A stretch of DNA of 64,000 nucleotides from Desulfomicrobium sp. ZS1 (GCF_024204645.1 NZ_CP100351.1:1612001-1676000); one strand, 5' to 3'; counted from the first letter of the stretch, positions 29,162 through 40,888 are shown. Notes: generated by a model not told the origin, from the sequence alone. Numbers and translations are program-made.

Positions 29162-29836
29162 TCAGGGTGATACGTTCCAGCGATCCTTGAAAAGATGGGG
29201 TTCGGCCAGCATCCGCCCCCGGACCGCTTCAGGCACGAGGCCGCTGGTTTCAAGGCCCGCGCAAAATTTTTCCCGCACCATGCTCGCGCTGATATCAAGG
29301 CGGGCCATGGGCACAAGGACGACCCGCCGGCCTGCGACGATACGCCGCACTCCCGGCCCTTCCTCCCGCCAATCCCAATGCGTGTCCAGAAAACCGTCCA
29401 CCACCGCCTGTCCCAGCCCAAGCCGGTCCACCACGGCGATATCCGTCAAAAGCGGCAACTCCAGACCCCTGTGCCAGTCGGGCAAGGTCAAAAAATCAGT
29501 GCTGCCTAGAACAAAAACATAATTGGTAGCCGGGAACATTTCGCGCAGACGGCTTAAGGTCGCATACGAATACGAAGGGACAGGCATCTCCCCTTCCAGG
29601 GCGTTTACGACCAAACCCTCCACTCCCTCCACCGCTTGACGCAAGAGGGAAAACCGCAGGCCGAAATCGAGCAGGCCCGACTCTCCCTTGTGCGGCGGGA
29701 CCTTGGCAGGCAACAACTCCACCCGCGCAAGATCCAATGCCTCCCGGGCCTCTATGGCCATGCGCAGATGCCCGTTGTGCACGGGATTGAAAGATCCGCC
29801 GAGAATCCCCACCGATCCGAACAAGGGTCTAGACAC
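29162..29836 (-). CDS. nadD: nicotinate-nucleotide adenylyltransferase (NadD)
   Basis: Adenylylates nicotinate mononucleotide in NAD synthesis. The nucleotidyltransferase motif GGSFNPVHNGHLRMA lies at residues 13-27 and the C-terminal ISASMVREKF corresponds to the ISxTxxR motif. The likely start is GTG 29836, overlapping the proA stop by 8 bases, which implies translational coupling. Length of 224 residues is normal. No ybeB/rsfS homologue follows, although the two are often linked in bacteria. Confidence 0.94.
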   Translation of the reverse strand: MSRPLFGSVGILGGSFNPVHNGHLRMAIEAREALDLARVELLPAKVPPHKGESGLLDFGLRFSLLRQAVEGVEGLVVNALEGEMPVPSYSYATLSRLREMFPATNYVFVLGSTDFLTLPDWHRGLELPLLTDIAVVDRLGLGQAVVDGFLDTHWDWREEGPGVRRIVAGRRVVLVPMARLDISASMVREKFCAGLETSGLVPEAVRGRMLAEPHLFKDRWNVSP

Positions 29837-31088
29837 GCACCTGCCCTTCTCCGAAGACGATGTACTTGAGACTGGTCAACTCTTTCACGCCCATGGGGCC
29901 GTAGGCATGGATCTTCGAGGTGCTGATGCCGATTTCGGCTCCAAGCCCCAGTTCCCCGCCGTCATTGAAGCGGGTGGAGGCATTGATAAGCACGCAGGAG
30001 GCGTCCACTGAGCGCAAAAAGCGCATGGCGCGTTCATAGTTGCGGGTCAAGATGGCTTCGGAGTGGCCCGATCCATAGCACGCAATATGCTCTTCGGCTT
30101 CGGCCTGGGTGGCGACGACCTTCACGGCCAGGGTCAAAGACAGAAACTCGCGTCCGAAGTCATCGGCCTCCGCGGGGGTGGCCGTCGCCCCAAGAAGCGG
30201 CAGGGAGCGGGGACAGGCCCGAAAAGACACATTCTGCGGTGCCAGGGTTGCGGCCAGACGCGGCAAAAATTCCCGCGCGACGCCCTCATGCACGAGCAGA
30301 CACTCAAGTGCGTTGCAGACGCCGGGACGCTGCACCTTGGCGTTCTCGATGATGGGCAGGGCCTGCTCCTGATCCGCGTCCTTGTGCATGTAAATATGGC
30401 AAACGCCCTTGTAATGCTTGAGGACCGGCATGGTTGCGTCCTTGACCACGGCCCGAATGAGACCCTCGCCGCCGCGCGGGATGACCACATCGATATATTC
30501 GTCCAGGGCCAGAAGATGCTTGACTGCGGCCCGGTCGGTGGTCGGCACGATCTGAACGCAGCCTCCGGGCAGGCCGGCGGCTTCCAGGGCCCGGCGCAGC
30601 AGACTGCCCAGAATCTGGTTGGAATGATAGGCCTCGGAACCTCCGCGCAGAATGACGCTGTTGCCGGCCTTGAGACAGAGGATGGCGGCATCGATGGTCA
30701 CATTCGGACGGGATTCGTAGATGATGGCGATAACGCCCAAAGGAATGCGCATGCGCCCGACCAAGAGCCCGTTGGGGCGTTTGATCATGCCCTCCACCTC
30801 ACCCACGGGATCGGACAAGGCGGCCACATGCAGGCAGGCTCCAGCCATGGAGTCCACGCCGCCATCGGTGATGCGCAGGCGGTCGATCCGCGCCTCGTCC
30901 AAACCGCCCGCACGCGCGGCGTCAAGGTCCAGAGTGTTGGCCTCAAAAATTTCCTGCCGGGAATCCTGCAGCAGTTCGGCTAAAGCCAGAAGCGCCTTGT
31001 TGCGCTCAAGTCCAGTGGCCGTGGCCAGTGTCCTGGCGGCGCTACGTGCCGATGCGGCCAGTTCGCGCATTTGTAATTCCAGATTCAT
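29829..31088 (-). CDS. proA: gamma-glutamyl phosphate reductase (ProA)
   Basis: Reduces glutamyl-5-phosphate to the semialdehyde in proline synthesis with NADPH. The 419-residue product shows PLGVIAIIYESRPNVTIDAA, LKAGNSVILRGGSEA, IPRGGEGLI and the catalytic-cysteine segment AKVQRPGVCNALECLLVH, followed by GLGAEIGISTSKIHAYGPMG near the end. It begins the proA-nadD-Dabb operon with GGAGCGAAGG before ATG 31088. proB is not nearby. Confidence 0.96.
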   Translation of the reverse strand: MNLELQMRELAASARSAARTLATATGLERNKALLALAELLQDSRQEIFEANTLDLDAARAGGLDEARIDRLRITDGGVDSMAGACLHVAALSDPVGEVEGMIKRPNGLLVGRMRIPLGVIAIIYESRPNVTIDAAILCLKAGNSVILRGGSEAYHSNQILGSLLRRALEAAGLPGGCVQIVPTTDRAAVKHLLALDEYIDVVIPRGGEGLIRAVVKDATMPVLKHYKGVCHIYMHKDADQEQALPIIENAKVQRPGVCNALECLLVHEGVAREFLPRLAATLAPQNVSFRACPRSLPLLGATATPAEADDFGREFLSLTLAVKVVATQAEAEEHIACYGSGHSEAILTRNYERAMRFLRSVDASCVLINASTRFNDGGELGLGAEIGISTSKIHAYGPMGVKELTSLKYIVFGEGQVRV

Positions 31089-31325
31089 CCTTCGCTCCTG
31101 TCTGTTGAGAAAAAATATCCGAAGCCGAAAAATTTATTTATCAAAGACTATACCAACGGTGCGCCGCAGGCAAGAATACTTAGCCCGCGAACCTTTCCCG
31201 GAAGGAAATTTCCTTTTATTCAAGACGGTTTTACACTCACGCAATCTCTTTGACCTTTTTTGAAATTGCCTATAAACAGACGAGGCTTTTACAATAATGG
31301 CAATTCGAATTTAAGGAGCCCTTCC

Positions 31326-31973
31326 ATGGAAGAACGCAACGCGACAAATGATATTCTAGCAACCATCGAACAGGAAATGGACTCCGACATCCATCCCCTG
31401 CTTAAAAAAATCCTGGATAACATAAAACCCATAGGCATTACCGTCGGCGGCATTGTCGTGGCGGTGGCCGTGTATTCAGGCGTCACCACCTACCAGGAAT
31501 CCCAGCACGAAAAGGCCGTGAGCGAGCTTGGCGTGATCATGACCATGGCCGACCAGACCGCGCGCATCGAAAAACTGGAAGCCTTCACCGCGTCCGGCCC
31601 GAAAGAACTGCGCTCCGCCGCGCAGCTTGAACTGGCCCGCATTTTCATGGATCAAAACGAATACGAAAAAGCGGCTGGTGCCTGGCGGTCCGTTGGCCAG
31701 AGTACAGATATCCGCGTCATTGCAGGACTTGGCGAAGCCAAGGCCCTGATCCTCAAGGGTGAGCATGCCAAGGCGGTTGAGATACTGAGCGGGCTCAAAA
31801 AAGACGCCAGCCAGGAATTCCTGCCGGCCATTTCCGCCAACCTGGCTTTCGCCGCCGAAAAAGCAGGCCAGATCGATCTGGCCATCTCGGAATACGAGGC
31901 CCTCAAATCCAAAGAAAGCGGTAATGAAGCCTTTCTGGACTACAAGATCGGCACGCTCAAATCCAAATCCTAG
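31326..31973 (+). CDS. TPR-domain membrane protein (YfgM-like)
   Basis: A 215-residue protein with a cytoplasmic N-terminal stretch of about 38 residues, one membrane helix (IGITVGGIVVAVAVYSGV) and a periplasmic tail of TPR-like helix pairs (RSAAQLELARIFMDQNEYEKAAGAWRSV, AISANLAFAAEKAGQIDLAISEYEAL). This is the layout of tetratricopeptide_9/YfgM-type proteins, which link translocon and periplasmic chaperones in other bacteria. AAGGAG precedes ATG 31326. A possible TTGCCT-N18-TACAAT promoter ends near 31297. Confidence 0.82.
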   Translation: MEERNATNDILATIEQEMDSDIHPLLKKILDNIKPIGITVGGIVVAVAVYSGVTTYQESQHEKAVSELGVIMTMADQTARIEKLEAFTASGPKELRSAAQLELARIFMDQNEYEKAAGAWRSVGQSTDIRVIAGLGEAKALILKGEHAKAVEILSGLKKDASQEFLPAISANLAFAAEKAGQIDLAISEYEALKSKESGNEAFLDYKIGTLKSKS

Positions 31974-32102
31974 ACCAATGAAATCACAAAGGCGTCCCCG
32001 CAATGCGGGGCTCGCCTGGTACCGCAGGCTCCGGCTTCGATCCTTTACGCCTTTGCCGGAAACGCATAGCGCACGCCCACAAAACGATCTGGAAAACACC
32101 CC

Positions 32103-33671
<1,569 letters not shown>

Positions 33672-33731
33672 TTGCAGGGGGGCAAGGCCTGGGTTATGCT
33701 TTCGCGAAATACGCGCAACCCAGGACAAACC

Positions 33732-35087
33732 ATGCAGCCCTCGCTTCACGCACGCAAACACATAAAAGCGCATCTTCTTGAGCGCCTTGCCGGCTGCGCC
33801 GACGATGACAGCGCCGCGGCCCGAAGCACGGCGCTGAATCTCTTTTTCGAAGCCAGCTTCGAATTCGAATCCCTGCGTGACTTGAAATCGCTTTGCGTGC
33901 TCGTGCCCGATGTATGCCTTAAGACTCCAGCATCCCTGTACATGCGCGGCCCCAAAGACACGCTGCGGCTACGGCGGACCACCAGCACGCATGGGCCCAG
34001 GCTCGTCACCTTTCCCGAACCCTCCTGTCCCGACCCGGTGGCCATCACGCGACGTGACGGCCTGACCGCCGTTCCCATTTGCGAAACCGGACCCGAACCC
34101 AAACTGCTGGGTATGCTGTGCCTGCACAAGGACCTGCGCCCGGCCGAGGAAACCTTCTATCTGGAGTTCGCCCGCAGCGTCGCCCAGCTCATGGCTGTGA
34201 AGCAGGTAGCCATCATCAACCGCCAGCGTCTGACTTTCATCAACAATCTGGTGCGCGATATCGGACACAACGTCATTGTGCCCAACATGCATTTCAAGCT
34301 GCTCTTCCTGCAGATGGAAAAGCAGCTTGAGCGCCTCGGCCGCATAGTGGATTCCCTGGCCCCCATACACTCCGACACTTCGGACCGGGAAGTCCGCCGA
34401 GAGCTTGCGGCCATGACCAAGGAATTACTGCAAAGGCAGAAAAGCATCTCCAGACGGTTCCAGCAATCGAGCCTGTTTCTGGAAAGCCTGCTCAGGCGCA
34501 GCAACTTCGAGAAAGGAAGATACGACCTGCAGTTGCGGCCCTGTAAATTCAAGAGCCAGATCTTCGAGCCGCAGCTCGAACGCTTCCGCCCACTGCTGAA
34601 CGCCCAGGGAATCTCCATCCGCATCGCCCCGGACGTGCGCATCGACGAAGACATCGTCCTGGAGGCCGATCTTGGGCTGATCGCACAGGTTTTTGCCAAC
34701 CTGCTATCCAATGCGGTCAAATACACCATGTCCATGCCGACAGAATCCGGCCGGGAAGAAAAGCTGGTCATTTACGGCTGGGAATCAAAGCCGCATGCTT
34801 TTGGTCCTGGGCAACCGGGGATCGAGCTTTACATCCGCACCACGGGACAGGAAATCCCCAGCCAGGACTGGCCGCAACTTTTCGATGCGGATTTTCGCAG
34901 CAGCGCCACGGATAATGTCGAGGGCTCCGGTCACGGCCTTTTCTTTGTCAAACAAATCGTCGAGTTGCACAATGGGCGGGTCGCCTACTCCTACGCCGTG
35001 CCCATGAACACGTTCAGCATCATTCTGCCCTGCCGCAGCAATTCCCAAGCATCAATGGAGCCAGGGTCATGCCACAGTCCATCCTGA
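33732..35087 (+). CDS. atypical sensor histidine kinase
   Basis: A 451-residue cytoplasmic sensor. The N-terminal 170 residues look GAF-like (LNLFFEASFEFESLRDLKSLCVLVPDVCL, LTAVPICETGPEPKLLGMLCLH). A long helical part follows, with an unusual dimerisation/phosphoacceptor segment NNLVRDIGHNVIVPNMHFKL, where the histidine is followed by Asn-Val rather than Glu-Leu/Ile-Arg. The ATPase part has an N box (VFANLLSNAVKYT) and a G2 box (GSGHGLFFVKQIVELH). In the G1 position, IRTTGQEIP replaces the usual DNGxGI, so the ATP-adenine aspartate is missing. Activity is therefore uncertain. The 3' end overlaps the next gene by 19 bases, implying coupling. I chose ATG 33732. Confidence 0.78.
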   Translation: MQPSLHARKHIKAHLLERLAGCADDDSAAARSTALNLFFEASFEFESLRDLKSLCVLVPDVCLKTPASLYMRGPKDTLRLRRTTSTHGPRLVTFPEPSCPDPVAITRRDGLTAVPICETGPEPKLLGMLCLHKDLRPAEETFYLEFARSVAQLMAVKQVAIINRQRLTFINNLVRDIGHNVIVPNMHFKLLFLQMEKQLERLGRIVDSLAPIHSDTSDREVRRELAAMTKELLQRQKSISRRFQQSSLFLESLLRRSNFEKGRYDLQLRPCKFKSQIFEPQLERFRPLLNAQGISIRIAPDVRIDEDIVLEADLGLIAQVFANLLSNAVKYTMSMPTESGREEKLVIYGWESKPHAFGPGQPGIELYIRTTGQEIPSQDWPQLFDADFRSSATDNVEGSGHGLFFVKQIVELHNGRVAYSYAVPMNTFSIILPCRSNSQASMEPGSCHSPS

Positions 35088-36535
35088 TCATCGAAGACGA
35101 CGAGCATCTGCGGGGCTCCATCACCACAAGTCTCGAAGACGCGGGATTCAAGGTCCATGGAGCGGCCGAGGCTGGGGTCGCCATGGACCTTTTCGTGCAG
35201 CTGGCACCGGACCTGGTACTCCTCGACCTCGTAATTTCCGGCGACGAGGGCATGAGGCTGCTGGACGACATGAAAATGACCCGGCCATCCACTCCCGTGA
35301 TCATCGTTTCGGGACGCACGCACATCACCTACGCCATCGACGCCTTCAAATCCGGAGCCTTCGACTATGTGACTAAACCCATCCTCAGCATGGATGTCTT
35401 CATAAACAGCCTGCGCAACTGCCTGAAACAGTCAAGCCTGCGGCGGCGCATCCACGATACACAGGAACACCTGTTCAGGCTGGTCCAAAAGCTCCCGGTC
35501 ATCATTTTCATCATCAACCGTGACCTGGAATTCGAATTTCTAAACCAGGCCTCGACGCAGATCCTCGGGTACACCCCGCAGGAGATTCTCGAATCGCCCA
35601 GATCCTTTTTAAAGCGCGTCGTGCGCAAAGACCGCAGACGGTTTATGCTGGCACTGAAAAAAAGCCTGCAGCCGGAAGCTGCCGAGTTTCATTTTGAATT
35701 CCGTTTCCTGCACCAGAAGGGGTATCCCGTCTCCCTCATGGTCCAATCCATCGTCCCTCCCCTTATGTCGGGAAGTGCTCCGGACAGGATCGAGGGCATG
35801 ATCATGGACATGACCCGCAACTCCTACCTGGATAAGCTCCTGCTGCAAAATGAAAAGCTGAACATGCTCAGCGCCATGACCGAAGAGGTTGCTCACGAAA
35901 TCCGCAATCCCCTGGTCTCCCTCGGCGGCTTTGCGCGCCAATTGCACAATCGCTACCCCGAGGCGATGGAAACCGGAGTCATCCTGGAAGAATGCAACCG
36001 CCTTGAACGCCTGCTCCAACGTATCACCGCCTATCTCGAACCCATGAACGTCACGCTGACCTGCTGCCTTCTGCCCCCCACGGTGAACTTCATCATGCGT
36101 CTGGTCTCAAGTCGACTTGAACACAAATCAGTCAGCTGCGACATCGAGTTGAAAGACGATCTTCCCCCGGTCCTGGCCGATCAGGAATTCCTGCATCGCA
36201 TCTTCATCTACCTTATCGGGCATGGCGCCGACATCGTCGAACAATCCGGTTCGATCCGCATCACGGCTTCCGAAGCCAATGAACTGGTCATAGTCAGCCT
36301 GTCCATGGAACCTGTCCATACACCGGTAACCGGCCACGAACGACTCATCATGCCCTTTGAGGACGACGAGATGAACCTGGCCATGTGCCTGCGGCTGGTG
36401 GAACGCATCGGAGGGCATCTGCACATGGAACGCAAAGATTCCTTGGCCCGCCTGACAATTTCCATGCCCAAGTGCGTGCCCTCTCCCGAAGACAAAAATC
36501 TCGAATCGGCAGACGACAACCACAGATTTTTTTGA
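35069..36535 (+). CDS. response regulator-PAS-kinase-like hybrid protein
   Basis: A 488-residue protein with an N-terminal receiver domain (IIEDDE acidic pocket, phosphoacceptor in LVLLDLVISGDEG at about residue 53, conserved Lys in DYVTKP), a PAS domain (about 140-260, VIIFIINRDLEFEFLNQASTQILGYTP), and a histidine-kinase dimerisation part with a normal H box EVAHEIRNPLVSLGGFAR. The ATPase-like C-terminus lacks the conserved N-box asparagine (IFIYLIGHGADIV) and clear G boxes, so it may not bind ATP. It could be a phospho-acceptor or output partner of the preceding kinase-like protein. Confidence 0.8.
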   Translation: MPQSILIIEDDEHLRGSITTSLEDAGFKVHGAAEAGVAMDLFVQLAPDLVLLDLVISGDEGMRLLDDMKMTRPSTPVIIVSGRTHITYAIDAFKSGAFDYVTKPILSMDVFINSLRNCLKQSSLRRRIHDTQEHLFRLVQKLPVIIFIINRDLEFEFLNQASTQILGYTPQEILESPRSFLKRVVRKDRRRFMLALKKSLQPEAAEFHFEFRFLHQKGYPVSLMVQSIVPPLMSGSAPDRIEGMIMDMTRNSYLDKLLLQNEKLNMLSAMTEEVAHEIRNPLVSLGGFARQLHNRYPEAMETGVILEECNRLERLLQRITAYLEPMNVTLTCCLLPPTVNFIMRLVSSRLEHKSVSCDIELKDDLPPVLADQEFLHRIFIYLIGHGADIVEQSGSIRITASEANELVIVSLSMEPVHTPVTGHERLIMPFEDDEMNLAMCLRLVERIGGHLHMERKDSLARLTISMPKCVPSPEDKNLESADDNHRFF

Positions 36536-36674
36536 ACACTCCAGAAATATCCTCTTACGGTCCACGCCATTATGGACGAATAAACTCACATACACTATGT
36601 ATGTCCCTCAACCGCGCACATTCACCGCATGCTCGGCAATACGATCATAAACTTGATTCACAGAAGGAGCCTCC

Positions 36675-38123
36675 ATGGCCCAGAATATCAGTTGCGTCAG
36701 CGTCGACGACCCCAAACTCTCCACTCTCTTCAAGCCCTTTGCCCTGAAGATGGAGCAGCAAGGTCTGCCGCCCATCGTCATTAACACCTTCAAGTGTTAC
36801 TTTAACCAATTCCTGTACGGAGCCCAGGGCAAGCTTTCCGACCGCGACGTCATGGCCGTGCATGACGACCAACTGGCAGATTATGATGCCATGGAACAAT
36901 TCAAGGACAAGGGCGAAAAGGCGCTCGGAAAAACCGCAGTCATAAAGCTCAATGGCGGGCTTGGCACCAGCATGGGCCTGGAGTCGGCCAAGTCGCTTAT
37001 TCCGGTCAAGGAGGGGCTCAGCTTTCTGGACCTCATCCTGCTGCAGGCCACGACGGTCCGTACCCACTACGGGGTGGATTTTCCGCAAGTCTTCATGAAC
37101 AGCTTCAAGACGCACATGGACACCATGCTCAAAGTCGGGGACTTTCATAACGGCACGACCGGCATCGACCTCGCTTTTCTGCAGCATCGCTACCCCAAGA
37201 TCATGGCCAAAGACCACAGCCCCGCATCCTGGCCCCAGAATCCGGAGCTGGAATGGAATCCTCCGGGGCACGGAGACATCTACACCGCCATGATCACGTC
37301 AGGCATCCTCGATGCCTTGCTGGACAAAGGCTACCTGTACGCTTTCATTTCCAACTCCGACAATCTCGGGGCCATCATGAACCGCCGCCTGCTCGGCTAC
37401 ATGGTCCACCACAATCTGCCTTTTTTGATGGAAGTCGCCCGTCGCACGGAACAGGATAAAAAAGGCGGACACCTCTGCCGCCTGAGAAAGAACAAGCAAC
37501 TCGCCCTGCGCGAGGTGGCCCAGTGTCCCGACAACGAGATGGAATCGTTCTGTGACATCGAAAAATACAAATTCTTCAACACCAATTCCATCTGGATAGA
37601 CTTGCGCATCCTGCAGTCTGTTTTCATCTCGCACCGCATGATGCCGCTTGACCTGATCATAAACCCCAAAAGACTGGATCCTCGCGATCAGTCCTCGCCA
37701 AAGGTTTTTCAACTGGAAACGGCAATGGGTTCGGCCATCACCAATTTCCTTAATGCCCAGGCCGTCATCGTGCCCAGAAAACGCTTTGCCCCAGTCAAAA
37801 CGACAAATGACCTGCTCCTTGTCATGTCCGACTGCTTCGTACGCACGGAGCGCGAGACCATCATCCCCAACCCGGATCGCAGTGCCCCCATGCCGTCCGT
37901 CTCTTTGGACGAAAACTACTTCAAGAAAATAGACGCGTTCCTGGCTCGTTTCCCCAAAAACCCGCCATCCCTGCTCAAATGCGACAGCCTCGTGATTGAA
38001 GGAGACGTACGCTTCGAGGAAGACGTGCGTTGCGTGGGCGATGTACGCCTCGTCAACAGAGGCCCGAAGCAGGAAGTGATCAAAGCCGGCTCCGTGCTGC
38101 AGGGAGAGACCGTCTTTGCGTGA
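36675..38123 (+). CDS. UTP-glucose-1-phosphate uridylyltransferase, UDPGP (eukaryote-like) family
   Basis: Makes UDP-glucose from UTP and glucose 1-phosphate. At 482 residues, with KLNGGLGTSMGLESAKSLIPV, FMNSFKTHMDT, EWNPPGHGDIYTAM, FISNSDNLGAIM and a C-terminal beta-helix part, it belongs to the UDPGP family typical of eukaryotes and some deltaproteobacteria, not the usual GalU family. AAGGAG precedes ATG 36675. Its stop overlaps the start of the GGDEF gene. It probably supplies sugar nucleotide for polysaccharide or glycogen. Confidence 0.94.
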   Translation: MAQNISCVSVDDPKLSTLFKPFALKMEQQGLPPIVINTFKCYFNQFLYGAQGKLSDRDVMAVHDDQLADYDAMEQFKDKGEKALGKTAVIKLNGGLGTSMGLESAKSLIPVKEGLSFLDLILLQATTVRTHYGVDFPQVFMNSFKTHMDTMLKVGDFHNGTTGIDLAFLQHRYPKIMAKDHSPASWPQNPELEWNPPGHGDIYTAMITSGILDALLDKGYLYAFISNSDNLGAIMNRRLLGYMVHHNLPFLMEVARRTEQDKKGGHLCRLRKNKQLALREVAQCPDNEMESFCDIEKYKFFNTNSIWIDLRILQSVFISHRMMPLDLIINPKRLDPRDQSSPKVFQLETAMGSAITNFLNAQAVIVPRKRFAPVKTTNDLLLVMSDCFVRTERETIIPNPDRSAPMPSVSLDENYFKKIDAFLARFPKNPPSLLKCDSLVIEGDVRFEEDVRCVGDVRLVNRGPKQEVIKAGSVLQGETVFA

Positions 38124-40671
38124 CGCGGGCAGATCCTGCTCGCGCCTTCGCCCGGAGAGACGGTTGCCGTCGCTCCGGGCCGTGCTCCTGCTGCTGATCC
38201 TGGCCCTGTGCCCGACAAGCGCCCTTGCGGCCAAACAGGTTTTCATCCTCAACTCCTACCACCCGGACTACAAATGGTCCTCCGACATCATGCACGGTCT
38301 GGAGGCAACCCTGCATCAGTATGATCCGGAAGTGCTCATTCACGTCGAGCACATGGACACCAAGCGCAACCTCGATCCCGCCTATCTTGCCGGCCTTCCC
38401 AGATTCATGGAACTCAAATACGCTTTCCTGCGCCCCGATCTGGTCATCACGGTGGACGAAAGCGCCTTCTTTTTCTTTCTTGAACACGGAGCACGCATCT
38501 TTCCGGACACGCCGGTCGTATTTTGCGGGGTTAACACCAATCCTCTGCCGCCGCTGCCCAAAAATATGACCGGCGTGCGCGAGTACTCGGACCTGAACAC
38601 GAACGTGAAACTCATGCGCAGGCTGCAGCCGCAAATGCGCGAACTCCTGGTCATTGCGGACAAGACGGCAACGGGCGTTGCCGCCGTGGCCGAGTTGCGC
38701 AAGGCCGTCCCGCCGGACCTGCCTTTGCAGGTTCTTGATGACGCGCCCCTGCCGGATCTGGTGGAGAAGGTCAAAGGGATCAGCCCGCAGACGGGACTTC
38801 TTTTTCTGCTCTATTTCCAGGACCGCGATGGGCAGGTCTATGACGCGACGGAAGCCATTTCGGCCATTTCCGGGGCCAGTCCCGTGCCGGTTTACGGAAT
38901 CTGGAATTTTCTCATGGGACATGGGCTTTTCGGCGGATATCTGACCAACGCATTCGAACAGGGCCGGGTGGCAGGCGACATGGCCGGGCAGATCCTGTCC
39001 GGAAAAAATCCCGCCGACGTGCCCGTCACCTATGACGACGGGATTCAGCTTGAAGTGGACATGCAGCAAATGGAACGATTCGGAATCACGCCGGACCGGC
39101 TGCCCCCGGATACCAGATTCTTCAATGCCAAATCAGATACGGAGCATGAAATTCTGCATCTGCATTCCTACCACACGGGATTCAAGTGGACTGACGACCT
39201 TCAGGCCGGAATCAGGGAAAGCCTGGACGCGGACGCCACAAAACTCGAAATGCATGTCGAATACATGGACACCAAACGGCATCCCGAGCCTGAATTCACC
39301 TACTTCAACTACACCGTGCTGCGCGAAAAATATCTTTCCACCAATTTCTCCGTCGTGCTGACCACTGACGACAACGCCTTCAACTTTGCGCGCCAGTACC
39401 GGCAGACCTTGTTCAACAACGCGCCCATCGTCTTTTGCGGCGTGAACTATCTTGCGGACCCCGCGTCCCTTTCCGCGCAGGGCATTACGGGCGTGCTCGA
39501 ATCCTACGACATCGTCGCTACGGTGCAGGCCGCAGCCAGGCTCCTGCCCAAGGCCGCGAAGCTCTATGTCATCAACGACGCCACGCCGACCGGCATCGGC
39601 AACCACAACCGCTTTGAAGAAGTGCGCCACCTCCTGCCGGACCGGCTCGACATCGAACTGCTCGAGAACATGTCCATGACCCGTCTGCTGGAACGGCTGC
39701 CCTCGCTGCCACCGGACAGCTTCATCCTGCTCATGAGCTTCAACCAGGATCGAGACGGAAACACCTATTCCTACGAAGAGAGCTGTAGAAAAATCGTGAA
39801 CGTCAGCCCCGTGCCGGTCTTTTCTTTCTGGGACTTCTACCTGGGCTCGGGATCCGTAGGCGGAATGGTCACAAGCGGCCGTCACCAGGGATTGGCGGCG
39901 GGAAATCTGGCCCGGAACATCCTCGGCGGGCAAAAGGCCGAAGACCTGCCCATCATTACCAAAGGTCCCAATGCGTTCATTTTTGACGCCGATGCCATGA
40001 AAAAACATGGTCTGGACTTCAGTCTGCTCCCCAAGGGGGCCGCTCTCATCAATGATGACTCGGACTCATCCCGCTACACGCGCGCCGTGTGGACAATCAC
40101 GGTCCTGATGCTGATCATCGCCATGCTGCTTTTCATCTTTGTCTTCGTTTACCGGTACCAGCACCGCAAACGCCGGGCTCTGGAACATTCCGTGCGCATA
40201 GATCCCCTGACCGGAGCGAGCACCAGAAGCGCCTTTGATTCGGAAATGCCGCACCGGCTCAAAATCGCTACGGAGAAAAATGAAAAATTCATGTTCTGCT
40301 ACGTGGATGTGGACAAGCTCAAGCAGGTCAATGACACGTTCGGACATATCCATGGCGACACCTATTTGAAGGAAGTCGTCTCCATCATTCGCGCCTGCAT
40401 CCGCGCCAGCGATGAAGTCTATCGTGTCGGCGGAGATGAGTTCGTGCTGATCTTTCCCGGATGCGGCCCGGAGGAGCTTCAGCGGATCTGGGGGCAGGTG
40501 CACGCCCATATCGACGCCCTCAACAACTCCGGCAAGATCCCTTACACCATGGGACTCACGCACGGATGCACGGTCTTCAATCCGCAAGAACCGCAGGATA
40601 TCGCATCCCTGCTCAAAAAAGCCGACCAATCCATGTACCGGCGAAAGCAGCCCCACTCGTCCCAGCCCTGA
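38116..40671 (+). CDS. diguanylate cyclase with duplicated periplasmic binding-protein sensor
   Basis: Makes c-di-GMP in response to a periplasmic ligand. It starts at TTG 38116 with a GGGAGAG site, overlapping the previous stop by 8 bases, and has a signal/anchor (LRAVLLLLILALCPTSALAA). Two copies of an ABC_sub_bind-type domain follow: copy 1 begins VFILNSYHPDYKWSSDIMHG and copy 2 about residue 350 begins ILHLHSYHTGFKWTDDLQAG; both contain MDTKR. A membrane helix (about 655-680) leads to a GGDEF domain with RVGGDEFVLIFPG and an upstream RASD inhibitory I site. Length is 851 residues. Catalysis and feedback inhibition both look intact. The ligand is unknown. Confidence 0.9.
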   Translation: MRDAGRSCSRLRPERRLPSLRAVLLLLILALCPTSALAAKQVFILNSYHPDYKWSSDIMHGLEATLHQYDPEVLIHVEHMDTKRNLDPAYLAGLPRFMELKYAFLRPDLVITVDESAFFFFLEHGARIFPDTPVVFCGVNTNPLPPLPKNMTGVREYSDLNTNVKLMRRLQPQMRELLVIADKTATGVAAVAELRKAVPPDLPLQVLDDAPLPDLVEKVKGISPQTGLLFLLYFQDRDGQVYDATEAISAISGASPVPVYGIWNFLMGHGLFGGYLTNAFEQGRVAGDMAGQILSGKNPADVPVTYDDGIQLEVDMQQMERFGITPDRLPPDTRFFNAKSDTEHEILHLHSYHTGFKWTDDLQAGIRESLDADATKLEMHVEYMDTKRHPEPEFTYFNYTVLREKYLSTNFSVVLTTDDNAFNFARQYRQTLFNNAPIVFCGVNYLADPASLSAQGITGVLESYDIVATVQAAARLLPKAAKLYVINDATPTGIGNHNRFEEVRHLLPDRLDIELLENMSMTRLLERLPSLPPDSFILLMSFNQDRDGNTYSYEESCRKIVNVSPVPVFSFWDFYLGSGSVGGMVTSGRHQGLAAGNLARNILGGQKAEDLPIITKGPNAFIFDADAMKKHGLDFSLLPKGAALINDDSDSSRYTRAVWTITVLMLIIAMLLFIFVFVYRYQHRKRRALEHSVRIDPLTGASTRSAFDSEMPHRLKIATEKNEKFMFCYVDVDKLKQVNDTFGHIHGDTYLKEVVSIIRACIRASDEVYRVGGDEFVLIFPGCGPEELQRIWGQVHAHIDALNNSGKIPYTMGLTHGCTVFNPQEPQDIASLLKKADQSMYRRKQPHSSQP

Positions 40672-40757
40672 TTTTTTTCCCTCGCTTCACCTCCATTCGC
40701 TACCGGGTGTTGTGCATCTCTTTTCATAAGTCGAAATTCAACAGCCGCGGTCGAAGC

Positions 40758-40779
40758 AGCCTGCACCGCAATGCAGGCT
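40758..40779. repeat. inverted repeat between the cyclase and chemoreceptor genes
   Basis: AGCCTGCA and TGCAGGCT form an 8-bp stem around a short loop. No T tract follows, so it is either a weak terminator or an operator-like palindrome. Confidence 0.4.
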
Positions 40780-40888
40780 CACCCTGTGAAATAATGCACA
40801 CTCCTTTTGTCATACAAACTCTTGCACAAATCTTCCCGATGATGATAATGTACGACAAACTCAAGACAATCTATCCGGAGGCAGTGAG

